Source: Brachypodium distachyon
Lineage: Eukaryota > Streptophyta > Magnoliopsida > Poales > Poaceae
DNA: 64,000 bases
Reading direction: 5' to 3'
NCBI RefSeq assembly: GCF_000005505.3
Contig: NC_016132.3
Coordinates: 26,712,501 to 26,776,500, forward strand
Shown: piece by piece, positions 55,331 through 64,000 of the stretch
Position numbering within the stretch: the stretch's first letter is position 1
How the letters are laid out: each line of letters begins with the position of its first letter
Made by a program: the position numbers and the translations under genes
Notes under the pieces: generated by a model
Database searches by the model: none
What the model saw: only the letters and a program-made list of their open reading frames with translations
Told to the model about the DNA's origin: nothing

Positions 55331-56850
55331 TTAGCGAATTCAGTGTTCATGTTTAGACACTTAGCTTTTCCGTTCGGTCCAATGCTTCGTGACGCTCGGC
55401 GGTAGAGTGCAGCTAGGGCACTGCCTTGGTAGGGACCCTCCCAGGGTACCTGTTCAAGGGAAACGATTTCTGAGGGATGCGGCAGGAGCGCGAGGGCAGG
55501 ATCGCCGCCCGCGGCAACCGCTGCCGACGATGCTACCACCACGCCCATGCGGCAACCCTCGCCTTCAGGGACAGACCCAGACCCTGGCGTAGGAGGACTC
55601 CGCCCCGGGAACAGCCGCAAGATGGCTATAACGTCCTCGCCGCCAGCTGCGCCCCACCCCGAACGGCGGCCACGGGTGGCGAGGAAGTTATAGCGTCCCA
55701 GCGACAGCCCCCGCAACTGGGGAAACCTGGTTTTTTCTGGGGAACTCGTCCCAAGGGGTGTGACAGCCCTTGTTGCCCGGGAGCAAAAATGCTCGAGGGC
55801 CGCGGCAGGGACGCGGTGATGGGCCGGAACGGGCGACGAGCGCCGGCACCGGCGCCATCACAGCGTCCTCGCAACGACCCACACCCGAAAAGGCTCTCTC
55901 AAAGGGAATGCGGCCGGGTCTCTATGATAGTGCACCTGTCGGCACAAGGCACGGAGGGCATGCACTACCATAGAGTCTCCACGGCAGCCCCTGCTCCTTG
56001 CGGAGGTGTCCTATGGAGGGGGGCGACAAGGGCACTGTGGCAACGCACCCCGTCAGCGCCGGACGCTGATGGGATGCACCACCACAGTGCCTTTGTGGCG
56101 ACCCTCGCCCAGGAGCCGCCCACTTGAGGAAGCGCGGCAGGGGCACAATGCCAGTGCACCCGTCGGCGCAAAACGCCGATGGCATGCACTACCATCGTGC
56201 CTTTGTGGCGTCCCTCGGGGCGGGCTCGACGGGGCGATGCAGTAGGGGCGCGATGGCAGCGCACCCGCCCATGCTAGGCGCCGGTGGGAAGCACCACCTC
56301 CGCGCCTCCGTGGCACCACCCGCCTTAACGGCCCCGAGCCCGGCTTCGCTCTGAGCCGTTCCATGGTTGGGGTGCGCCTTTTATAGGCGCGGGAGGGGCG
56401 TTTGCCACCGCGCGCGACGGACCCGCGCAGCACCGTGGCGCCCTTCCTTCGAACGCGGCGCAGTTTCCACCGCCATGTTTACCAGGCAACCGTGGCACAC
56501 GTGGCGGCAACCTGTCAACTCAGAAGCCTCGGAGTGCAGTGAGCCCCTTGTGTTGTGGTCCTCCTGCACCACAAGGCACCGGTGTATGGTGCGACCCGTG
56601 GGCAGCTCACGGGCACCACAGTGTACAAGATTCCACCCTTTACTGCAGGTTAGACTCTTACCAGGCCCGAGGTGCTGCAAAATTTTTTGAAACTTACGAA
56701 AATAAGAGAAAATAAGCAACACCGACAAACCCCTCCTGCCTCCCAGCCTCCGAGCACAAAGAGGTCAATGCCAAACTTGGATGTGAGCATTTCCTTTCCC
56801 AGGTGCAGCGACCGTGCGGTGCAAGCTGCGGGGGGGCTGGCAACTGCTCG

Positions 56851-57009
56851 CCCAGTGATGCACGTTGCGGGAAGCCTGCTGACTGCATGTCCAGTGATGC
56901 GCGTTGCGGGAAGCCCGCCGACGGCATGTCCAGTGATGCGCGTTGCGGGAAGCCCGCCGACGGCATGTCCAGTGATGCCCGTTGCGGGAAGCCCGCCGAC
57001 GGCATGTCC
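56851..57009 (+). repeat. Four tandem 39-bp units
   Basis: The unit CCAGTGATGCGCGTTGCGGG...GCCGACGGCATGT repeats four times with only a few changes. 39 is divisible by three, so frames stay open through it on both strands, producing repeat-only peptides that are not genes. Confidence 0.95.
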
Positions 57010-57279
57010 CGTGCCGGGACGATCCGGCAGCGGGTTTACGTTTCGAGGCTACAACAGCCCCCTGCTCACAACCAAGTATGGAAAGACAGCTTTGTGCACT
57101 TAAAGCAGGAGACAAAAGAGGGAAAAACACGCGAATAAACACGGCAAATCCAAAGCTCAGAGGCGAAACACTTATCTTTATTCACGATTAACTAGCGGTT
57201 TACACGCGGGGGCTGCCCCGTTACACTAGTTCGAGAGGTATGCATCGGAGGCATCCCCTGAGGGTCGGGCTCCGCCGCT

Positions 57280-58505
57280 TCACGAGTAGAACTTGCGCAA
57301 GTGCTCAATATTCCAGCTATTGGGCATCGGCAAGCCGTCTTCGGTTTCCAAGCGGACAGCCCCCGGCCTGGTCACCTGCACTACCCGGAAGGGGCCCTCC
57401 CATTTCGGAGTCAACTTGTTCCCGGCCTTCGTTCCTTGTATCCGGCGCAGGACAAGGTCTCCGTTCTCGAGCCCCCGGGGACGGACTCGTCTGTCGTGAT
57501 AACGACGGAGTCCCTGCTGGTAGCGCGCGGCTTGCACAGCAGCCCGGCATCGAAGCTCTTCGATGAAGTTTAGATCATCGACCCTTTGCCCGTGTTGGCT
57601 GGTGTCGCCGTACGCGCGTACTCAGGGAGATCCGTACTTGAGCTCGAGGGGCAGCACCGCTTCTGCCCCGTAGACAAGGGCGAAAGGAGTTTCGCCCGTT
57701 GCCCGACTAGGTGTGGTCCGGATGGACCACAGCACGGGCTGGAGCTCTTCGATCCAGTGCTTCCCGTGGCCTTTGAGCTTGTCAAAGGTTCTCGTCTTGA
57801 GCCCCCGTAGTACCTCTGCGTTGGCACGCTCCGGCTATCCGTTGCTCCTCAGGTGAGCGACGGACGCGAAGCGCAGCTTAGTGCCCATGTCTTCGCAGTA
57901 GGCTTGAAACGCCGCGCTCGTGAATTGCGTGCCGTTGTCGGTGATAATGCTGTTAAGAACACCAAACCGGCACACAATGCCCTTGAAGAACTTGATGGCT
58001 GCCTGGGCGGTCCGATGGCCACGAACAAGTATTCGTAACCGCCAACCGCCGTTGGTAGCTTGCCGACGATGTCCAACCCCCAGACCGCGAACGGCCATTA
58101 GGACGGGATGACATGCAAGGCCTGCGCCGATTGGTTGCTCTTCTTTGAATGGAACTGGCACGCCTCGCACGTCTTCACAAGCCGCTCCGCATCGGCCAGG
58201 GCCGTGGGCCAGTAGAAGCCATGTCGAAACGCCTTGCCGGCTAGAGCCCGGGAGGCCACATGGTGTGAACATGTGCCTCGGTGTATGTCTTCCAACAGTG
58301 CGCACCCTTCTTCCTGCCGCACGCAGATGAGTTTGACACCATTTGCACGCCTGCGGTAGATGTTACCATCTACCCCAGCGTACATCTTGGCTTGCCGTGC
58401 TACACGCTCCACGGCGATGTCATCTTCCGGGAGAGCCTCCCCTTTTAAGTAGCGGGCGATTTCTTCCGCCCAGGGGGGAATCTCCCTACCAATGCATGCC
58501 GCCAC
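57280..58505 (-). pseudogene. TE2 integrase with stops
   Basis: Minus frames give the zinc finger HRGTCSHHVASRAL...CEACQ, the core WPFAVWGLDIVGKLPTAVGG, SIITDNGTQFTSAAFQAYCE, then ASVAHLRSNG, a [12 protein letters not shown], and the C-terminal part WEGPFRVVQVTRPGAVRLE ending EHLRKFYS at 57280. Breaks include a TAA before WPFAVW (about 58098), the TAG after SNG (about 57835; related proteins have Gln) and frameshifts near 58020 and 57560. Full length otherwise, so it shows what TE1 has lost. Confidence 0.85.
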
Positions 58506-60588
58506 ATCAGCGGCATGGACCCCTGCGGCTGCAGGGGTTCCTTCGGTTGCCGGAGGGGCGTCTCCGGCAGCCGGCTGGGGGGGACTGAAGGAGCCACCTG
58601 CTTCTGACAGAACACCCCCGCCTGAGGCTTCCGGCGCTCTGCTGCCATCTTGGCCAGCTCGTCCGCAGCGAAGTTATCCTTCCCCTTGACGTGTTCGAAG
58701 CGCAAGCCTTTGAACTTTCATTCTAGCTTGCGGGCAGTCGTGGTCCTTGTTCACCTGGTCCTTGTTCACCTAGTCCTTGTTCACCTGGTTGATCACCTCC
58801 TCCACGTATGACGCCATTTGAGGGCAGTCGTGGTCCTTGTTCACCTGGTTGATCACGAGCTGGGAATCACCGCGAACAACCAGACGCTTAATGTCGAGGG
58901 CGACCGCAGCCCGCAGCCCGGCAAGCAGGCCCTCGTACTCCGCTGTGTTGTTGGTGGAGTTAGCGAAGTCGAGTTGGACAGCGAACCTCAACTGGTCCCC
59001 TGTTGGTGACTCGATGACGACCCCAGCGCCTGCTCCTGAAGGCTGAATGCACCGTCGAAATAGAGGACCCAGTGGCCTTCGTCCAACCTGTCGGGAAGGC
59101 TGGTCTCCGGCTCACTTTCTTCCACGCCCGTGGACGTCCATTCCGCGATGAAGTCCGCTAGGGCCGTGCTCTTAATGCTTTTGGAGTTGGCGAAGTGGAG
59201 GTCAAACTCCGACAACTCCATCCTCCATTCGGCCACCCTCCCGGTGCCTTCACGATTGGTGAGGGCTCGCTCAAGGCAGAACCCGGACACCACCGTGACG
59301 CGGTGCGCCTGGAAGTAGTGGCGCAGCTTGCGGGACGCAAGGAGGATCCCCAGAAGGAGCTTCTATACTTGCGGGTACCTTGTCCACGTGTCCCGTAGCA
59401 CCGTACTAACGAAGTATACCGGGTGCTGCACCAACCGCTTCCGCGGTGCCGAGGTTGCCGGCTCGGGGGCGGTCCCCGGGTTTGAGGCGGTTGCCGGGGG
59501 CTGCCCAGCCCCCTGCCCTGCAGGCCCAGTCCCCGGGACGTCTTCCTCCCTCTCGGCAATCAGTACCAAGCTGACCACCTGGTCAGTCGCCGCTAGGTAG
59601 AGTAGCAGCGGCTCGCCTAGCTTGGGGGCGACGAGGATGGGCGGCGACCTCAGGTACTGCTTGATTTCCTGAAATGCCGCCTCGGCCTCGGGAGTCCAGT
59701 CGACTGGACCCTTCTTCTTCATCACCCTGAAGAAAGGCAAGGCACGCTCGCCCAGCCTGGAGATGAAACGTCCCAGCGCGGCAACACAGCCGTTGAGGCG
59801 CTGGACATCTTTCGCCTTGCGGGGGGCCTCCATCTTCTCGATGGCTTCTATCTTGGTTGGGTTGGCTTGTATCCCCCTGTGTGAAACCAAGAAACCCAGA
59901 AGCTGCCCGGAGTTGACACTGAAGGTGCACTTATCGGGGTTCAGCTTGAGATTGATCCTGCGGAGGTTGTCGAACGTCTCCTGCAGGTCATCAATTAGCG
60001 AGTCCCCACATTTCGATTTGATGACGATGTCGTCCATGTAGGCCTCCGTGTTGCGGCCTAGCTGGGGCCCCAAACATTCGCGCAGGGCGCGCTGGAATGT
60101 GGAGCCCGCGTTCTTCAACCCGAAAGGCATGCATGTATAGCAATAGCAGCCAACCGGGATGATAAACGCTGTCTTTTCCTCATCCTCGACCGCCATCTTG
60201 ATTTGATGGTAGCCGGAGAAAGCATCCAGAACACTAAACTCAGCAAGTCACAACGAGCGGTAGAATCAACTATCTAGTCAATACGGGGCACAGGGAAGGG
60301 ATCCTTGGGGCATGCACGATTAAGATCGGTAAAATCTACGCACATGCGAAGCTTATTTCCTGCTTTGGGCACTACTACAGGGTTAGCCAGCCAAGTGGGG
60401 TACAAAACTTCCCTGATCGCCCCGGCAGCCCTGAGCTTGCCCACCTCTTGCTTGATGAAATCTTTCCGCTCTTGTGCTTGCCGCCGGATCTTCTGCTTGA
60501 CGGGGTGCGCATCCGGGCGCACCGCGAGCCGATGCTCAATCACCTCCCTGTGGACTCCGGGAAGGTCCGACGGTTGCCAGGCGAACAC
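58506..60588 (-). pseudogene. TE2 reverse transcriptase and RNase H
   Basis: Minus frames: DLPGVHREVIEHRL, MCVDFTDLNRACPKDPFPVP (60274-60588), a break at about 60230, then MPFGLKNAGSTFQRA and the intact catalytic box EAYMDDIVIKS (about 60020-60055). LLGFLVSHRGIQANP and the connection follow. A TAG near 59363 replaces the Gln of PQVQKLLLG. RNase H has LYFDGAFS and NNTAEYEGL, but is frameshifted near 58988 and disrupted by a small in-place duplication around 58735-58860. Confidence 0.85.
58735..58860 (-). repeat. Short tandem duplications inside TE2 RNase H
   Basis: GGTCCTTGTTCACCT is repeated in tandem three times and then again after an intervening copy of GGGCAGTCGT, so the encoded peptide repeats QVNKD several times. 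It looks like replication slippage. Confidence 0.85.
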
Positions 60589-60627
60589 GTCGGTGTTATC
60601 CCGGAGGAAGGTGACGAGGGTGCTTTC

Positions 60628-61431
60628 CTATTCAGCGGCCAGGTTCGCACCGACGGTAACGGTGCGCTCCTTGTCGCCGGCTTGGAGGGGCAGTTTCTTC
60701 ACTTTGGTGGCCTCCTCCCGGAGTCCCTGCCCCTTGCCGGGGCGCGAGCTCGAGCTTTCGCCTCCCCCGGCAAGCCCTTGCGGGGTAGCGTGGGCCTTCT
60801 TCGTTGCTGGGGCATCGTTCGATAAGCCGTCGTCCTCGACAGCATCCTCGTCACCGGCGTCAGCTGCAGCAGCGGCCCAGACAACCTCGCCAATGCACCA
60901 GGCCATGTCTTTGAGGTCGCACCTGATGGAGAGGACTCCATACACGGACGGCACCTTCATCACGCCATAGGCGCAATGCGTAGCCGCCATAAACTTCATC
61001 AGTGCTGGCCGACCAAGGATCCTATTGTAGGGCAACGGGGTATGTGCCATGTCGAACACTATGTGCTCGGTCCTGAACGCTTCCCGGGACCTGAAGGTGA
61101 CCGGCAGCGTGATGCGTCCCAGCGGGCGCACGATCCCGGGGTTCACCCCTCGGAATGGTTCGATGGGCTTCAACTGCTCCATCGGCAGCTCGAACTTTTC
61201 CACTAGCCTGGCAGACAGGAGGTTAAGCCCCGCTCCGTTATCCACCAGCACCTTGGTCACCGTCATATTGCTAATGATCGGCGAGACGACGAAGGGTATT
61301 ACCCCGGAACCCAGCTGTCGTGCCGGGTGATCGTCAGCGCTGAAGGTGATCGGCACGTGCGACCACCTCAGGTGCTGTTGCGGCTCTGTGTCCGGCAACA
61401 ACGTGCACACGTCATGGGTGAGGCGCTTCAC
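60628..61431 (-). pseudogene. TE2 aspartic protease region
   Basis: A 267-codon minus frame. It holds VTKVLVDNGAGLNLLSARL, where the Asp is kept in a DNGAG loop instead of the usual DGGSS or DSGAS, followed by PYNRILGRPALMKFMAATH. A Gly/Ala-rich linker follows. The frame closes at TAG 60628-60630 where related elements read Gln-Glu-Ser, so a CAG-to-TAG change probably separates it from the reverse transcriptase. The frame itself is open, unlike its neighbours. Confidence 0.75.
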
Positions 61432-61491
61432 CGCGGCATGGGATGGGAGAGCGTAAGCTCCCCCATGGATGCAAGCGATGCCACGAGGCTC

Positions 61492-63232
61492 CTAGAAGCC
61501 CGGTTCGTCACCGCCGGTATAGTCGGACTCGCGCTGCTCCTCAGCGCGCACCCTGTCGCGTCCCCGAGGAGGGCGTTCCCGCCCAGCGCGGGGTTGGCCG
61601 CGCCCCCCTTGGGGTTCACCCCTGCCGGCACCACCGCCGGCCTGCCCTGGACCCGCTCTGGGGTCATTCGGGCAATCTCGGGAGAGATGCCCGATGTCGC
61701 CACAATTGAAGCAGGCGCCAGCGGCGCGGCGCTCCTCGTGGCGCTGCTCCCGCCGCTGCTTGATCCCCTGCAGAACGCGGCAATTCTGCGCGTCGTGGGT
61801 GGAGTTGCTGTGGATGGGGCAGCGGGGCGCGTCGTCCTGCTTCCCGCCAAACTCTCCACCTGGCGAGGCCTTCTTCGCGGGCCTCGCGGCAGGAGCCCCC
61901 GAGTCCGCAGCGAGGACTTGTTTCCCGCTGCGCTTGCGGGAACCCTTCTTCTGTGAGCCCTCGCCAGGGCTCGCGGCAGCCTGGGCTGCTAGCTCGGGCG
62001 CAAGGCGCCCTTCCTCGGCCATGGCGCATTTGTGCGCCATGGCGTACAAGTCCTGCGTCGTCCGGATCCGATGCGTGCTCAGCTTCTCGCGCATCTTGGG
62101 CTCGCGGACGTTGATGGCGAAGGTGTTGATAATGGCGGCCGCCTCCGCCTCCGGGATGGAATAGGAGAGGTTGGAGAAGCGGTTGACGAAGGCCCGCAGC
62201 GTCTCTCCCGGTTTCTGCACGATAGTGTGCAGCTCCGCCATGGTTCCTAGGCGCTTATAGCTGCCCTGGAACGCGCTCACGAACTGCTCGCGCAGGTCCG
62301 CCCAAGTGGCGACGGACCTTGTCGTCGGCGCCGATGGCATGCATGCCCAACGTATAGGTCAGGAGAAAAATTTTGGGGTTAGCGGTCCCATCGTACGTAC
62401 CGAGCGCAGGCGCTCGGAACTTACGGGGCCACGTCACCCGCCGCAGCTCGCGTGTGAACGCGGTGCAGCCGTCCTCGGGGCCCATGGGAGCGTCTTCCTG
62501 CTCCTGTGGGCGCTGGCGCTCCACCTCGCGCCTGCACCGGCGCTCCAAGCGCGAGCGCAGATCCTTCTGCTGGCAGGCATTCAAGATGCCACGCGCATCG
62601 CCCCCCGGAACGGTGGGCGATGAGTTCGAGGACCCCTCCGGGCCCTCGTCTCCTTGGCCTCGCCGAGGAGGGGGAGGGTTCTCCCCCTGTCGTGAGGCGG
62701 GTGGCGCGTCTCTACGCTCCGGGTTCTGCCCGCGGCCGGAGGCTACCGGGGCGCCCACGCCTTGCGGCTACTGGGCGGCCAAGGCGAGAAGCGCTTCCAA
62801 CTCCTCGCCCCACGTCTTGTGCGCTGGCGTGCCTTGCTACGGCTCGTACCGCACCATGACGCGTGCGGCGATGATGGTTTCAGCCGGGGTCCGGACGGGG
62901 GGCAGCCGGTTTCTCGAACGGCTGCGTCCCGCCCTGGCCCCGGACGCCTCCGGGTGTGCAGGGTGTGAACCCCCGGGGGTTGCCCGTGACGCGGCGTGCT
63001 CTTGGTGCCGCTGCCGCGGGGCGTCCTCGAGCCGCGACTCAACCTGTTGGCTGGCCCAGGCGACGCCGTGCGTGCTCGCCCGACTGCCCCCGGCACTAGG
63101 GGCAGCCGGTCCCCTCGGCCGATTGTCAGTCGACGGCCGAGGAGGCGGCGGAGGCAGCTGCGATTGCTGCACCCTCGAGGGCTCGGGGTTCTCCTGAGCC
63201 CCCGACTTGGGTCGCACATCGTGCGACCGCAT
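61492..63232 (-). pseudogene. TE2 gag, frameshifted and internally deleted
   Basis: The C-terminal half (61492-62340) has the retrotransposon gag core, WADLREQFVSAFQGSYKRLG and LRAFVNRFSNL, and one zinc knuckle CFNCGDIGHLSRDC, then an Arg/Gly-rich tail. The N-terminal half (62255-62758) ends LTYTLGMHAIGADDK and then loses frame. Comparison with gag in general suggests about 20 residues are also missing between the two halves. Further N-terminal sequence up to 63232 is Arg/Pro-rich in several frames. Confidence 0.75.
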
Positions 63233-63378
63233 GTGCGCCGCTAGGGCCTCACGCGGGTCTATGCGTGAGTCACCAGCCCGCTTGGGGCATGGTGACTAGA
63301 CTCGTCAGCGAAGAAGTGTCAAGCCGACGCCGATGGAAACTCTGCCGCCGGCGATCTCCGGCGTTGTCCACTCCCGCG

Positions 63379-63398
63379 CCCCTACCTGGCGCGCCAGA
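63379..63398 (-). other. TE2 primer-binding site region
   Basis: On minus TCTGGCGCGCCAGGTAGGGG begins right after the CA that ends the 5' LTR. This is the usual primer-binding position, and the TGGCGCGCCAGGTAGGG word is common there in grass Gypsy elements. The tRNA was not assigned. Confidence 0.6.
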
Positions 63399-64000
63399 TG
63401 TCGTCCCTCGGTGCACCGACACGGGGGGCGTGCGGCCACGTCCCCCTTTTAGGTTCGGTAGGGGCGTCTGGGGCGGAGACCCGGTGATCGCCGGCACGGC
63501 CGATGAGGCCCTGTGGGGCCGGTGAGACAAAGTGCTAAGGGTGCGCGCTAGTCCAAGAACAGGTGCACGCACGTTTTTTACCCAGGTTCGGGTCACCCAG
63601 AGGTGTTAAACCCTACGTCCTGCCTGTCTGAGCTGATATTGATTACGGATCAATCGTTTACAAATTGCCGGGCAAGTTCTCGGGCTTCCTCTCAATGTCT
63701 AAGTACTCCTTACTGCTCTCTGTTGGCTGTCTACTGGAACCAACTGATCCTCGATCTAACGAGCCAGCGAAGGGGACTTGTGGAACTGAACGACTGTCCA
63801 ACTAACCAACCAACCAAAAAAAAAAACCCCTTTGACCGTCGGCATGGGTCCTCCTTTTACAGATAAGGGGATGCCACATGTGCCACGGTGCATGAGCTAC
63901 AAGTGTCCAACGGGGAGGCATGCAAACCCCCCGGTGAGCTGGTGGCGTGCATGGGTGCCACCTCCGCCGCTAGGGGTCTAAGACCCTGGGGTAGGATTAG
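63399..64000 (-). repeat. TE2 5' LTR, truncated by the window end
   Basis: It matches 50703-51300 with roughly twenty single-base differences by eye. The remaining 400 or so bp lie outside the window. The TATA box is damaged compared with the 3' LTR. Confidence 0.9.

Larger units (their letters stand above)
54513..57279. other. TE2 internal spacer rich in repeats, no gene
   Basis: The spacer lies between the antisense gene and the integrase end. Open frames on both strands here reflect GC-rich repeat sequence. It contains a ~300-bp direct duplication, a region of diverged ~100-bp repeats at about 55800-56330 built on GGCATGCACTACCA(T/C) and GTGCCTTTGTGGCG words, and a 39-bp tandem array. Confidence 0.6.
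50703..64000 (-). mobile_element. TE2: Gypsy retrotransposon with antisense ORF, inserted in TE1
   Basis: The 3' LTR (50703-51721) and the first 602 bp of the 5' LTR (63399 to window end) match at about 96 percent by eye. Inside, on minus, are gag (63232-61492), protease (61431-60628), reverse transcriptase and RNase H (60588-58770) and integrase (58505-57280). A plus-strand antisense gene (51850-54512) lies between integrase and the 3' LTR. All parts carry lesions. It shares TE1's architecture but is a different family, GC-rich and with different LTRs. Confidence 0.88.

Noticed and set aside
56851..57009. Regular repeats considered as a CRISPR array
   Set aside because: Units are directly adjacent 39-bp copies with no unique spacers, in a plant retrotransposon.
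55389..57142. Many open frames of 60-216 codons on both strands
   Set aside because: They come from GC-rich repeats in the TE2 spacer. Mirror frames occur on the opposite strand and none has a domain.

Overview
The window is a piece of grass nuclear genome. It most resembles Triticeae (wheat, Aegilops, barley): GT-AG intron-split plant genes sit between dense nested Gypsy and Copia LTR retrotransposons, LINE pieces and many Stowaway, hAT-like and Tourist-like MITEs. No bacterial, organellar, tRNA, rRNA or CRISPR feature was seen.

Layout. 1-5675 is the 3' part of a decayed SIRE/Maximus-like Copia element (+), with pol remnants, a long internal tail and a 3' LTR that appears to hold another insertion. 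5676-36000 is the gene-bearing part, with three host genes, all on +. MZM1 (7870-11312) is a two-exon LYR-family mitochondrial complex III assembly factor. A sixteen-exon LIN/CERBERUS-like gene (16981-24524) encodes an ARM-like region and C-terminal WD40 repeats, but I find no U-box. An MFT-clade PEBP gene (28595-29703) has the canonical four exons. Just upstream of the MFT TATA box lies a roughly 1.2-kb array of about 150-bp repeats. The spaces between genes hold MITEs, Helitron-like ends and LINE fragments.

36075-64000 is a nest of retroelements. A minus-strand LINE end abuts a 19-G run and then Gypsy element TE1 (37031-50702 and beyond the window, minus strand). TE1 is interrupted twice: by the long LTR and leader of a second Gypsy-type element, TE3 (about 43377-46908, minus), and by TE2 (50703 to past 64000, minus). 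TE1 and TE2 share an unusual plan. Gag-pol runs on minus, while a separate intron-containing gene with a 'putative gypsy type transposon' domain and coiled coils runs on plus, between the pol 3' end and the 3' LTR. All retroelement genes carry stops, frameshifts or lost catalytic residues, so they are relics.

The three host genes are functionally unrelated (mitochondrial respiration, a WD40/ARM scaffold, seed dormancy or flowering-type PEBP signalling) and form no operon or cluster. Exon borders were read by eye from splice consensus and reading frame. No alignment or database search was run, and family assignments rest on recognised motifs.
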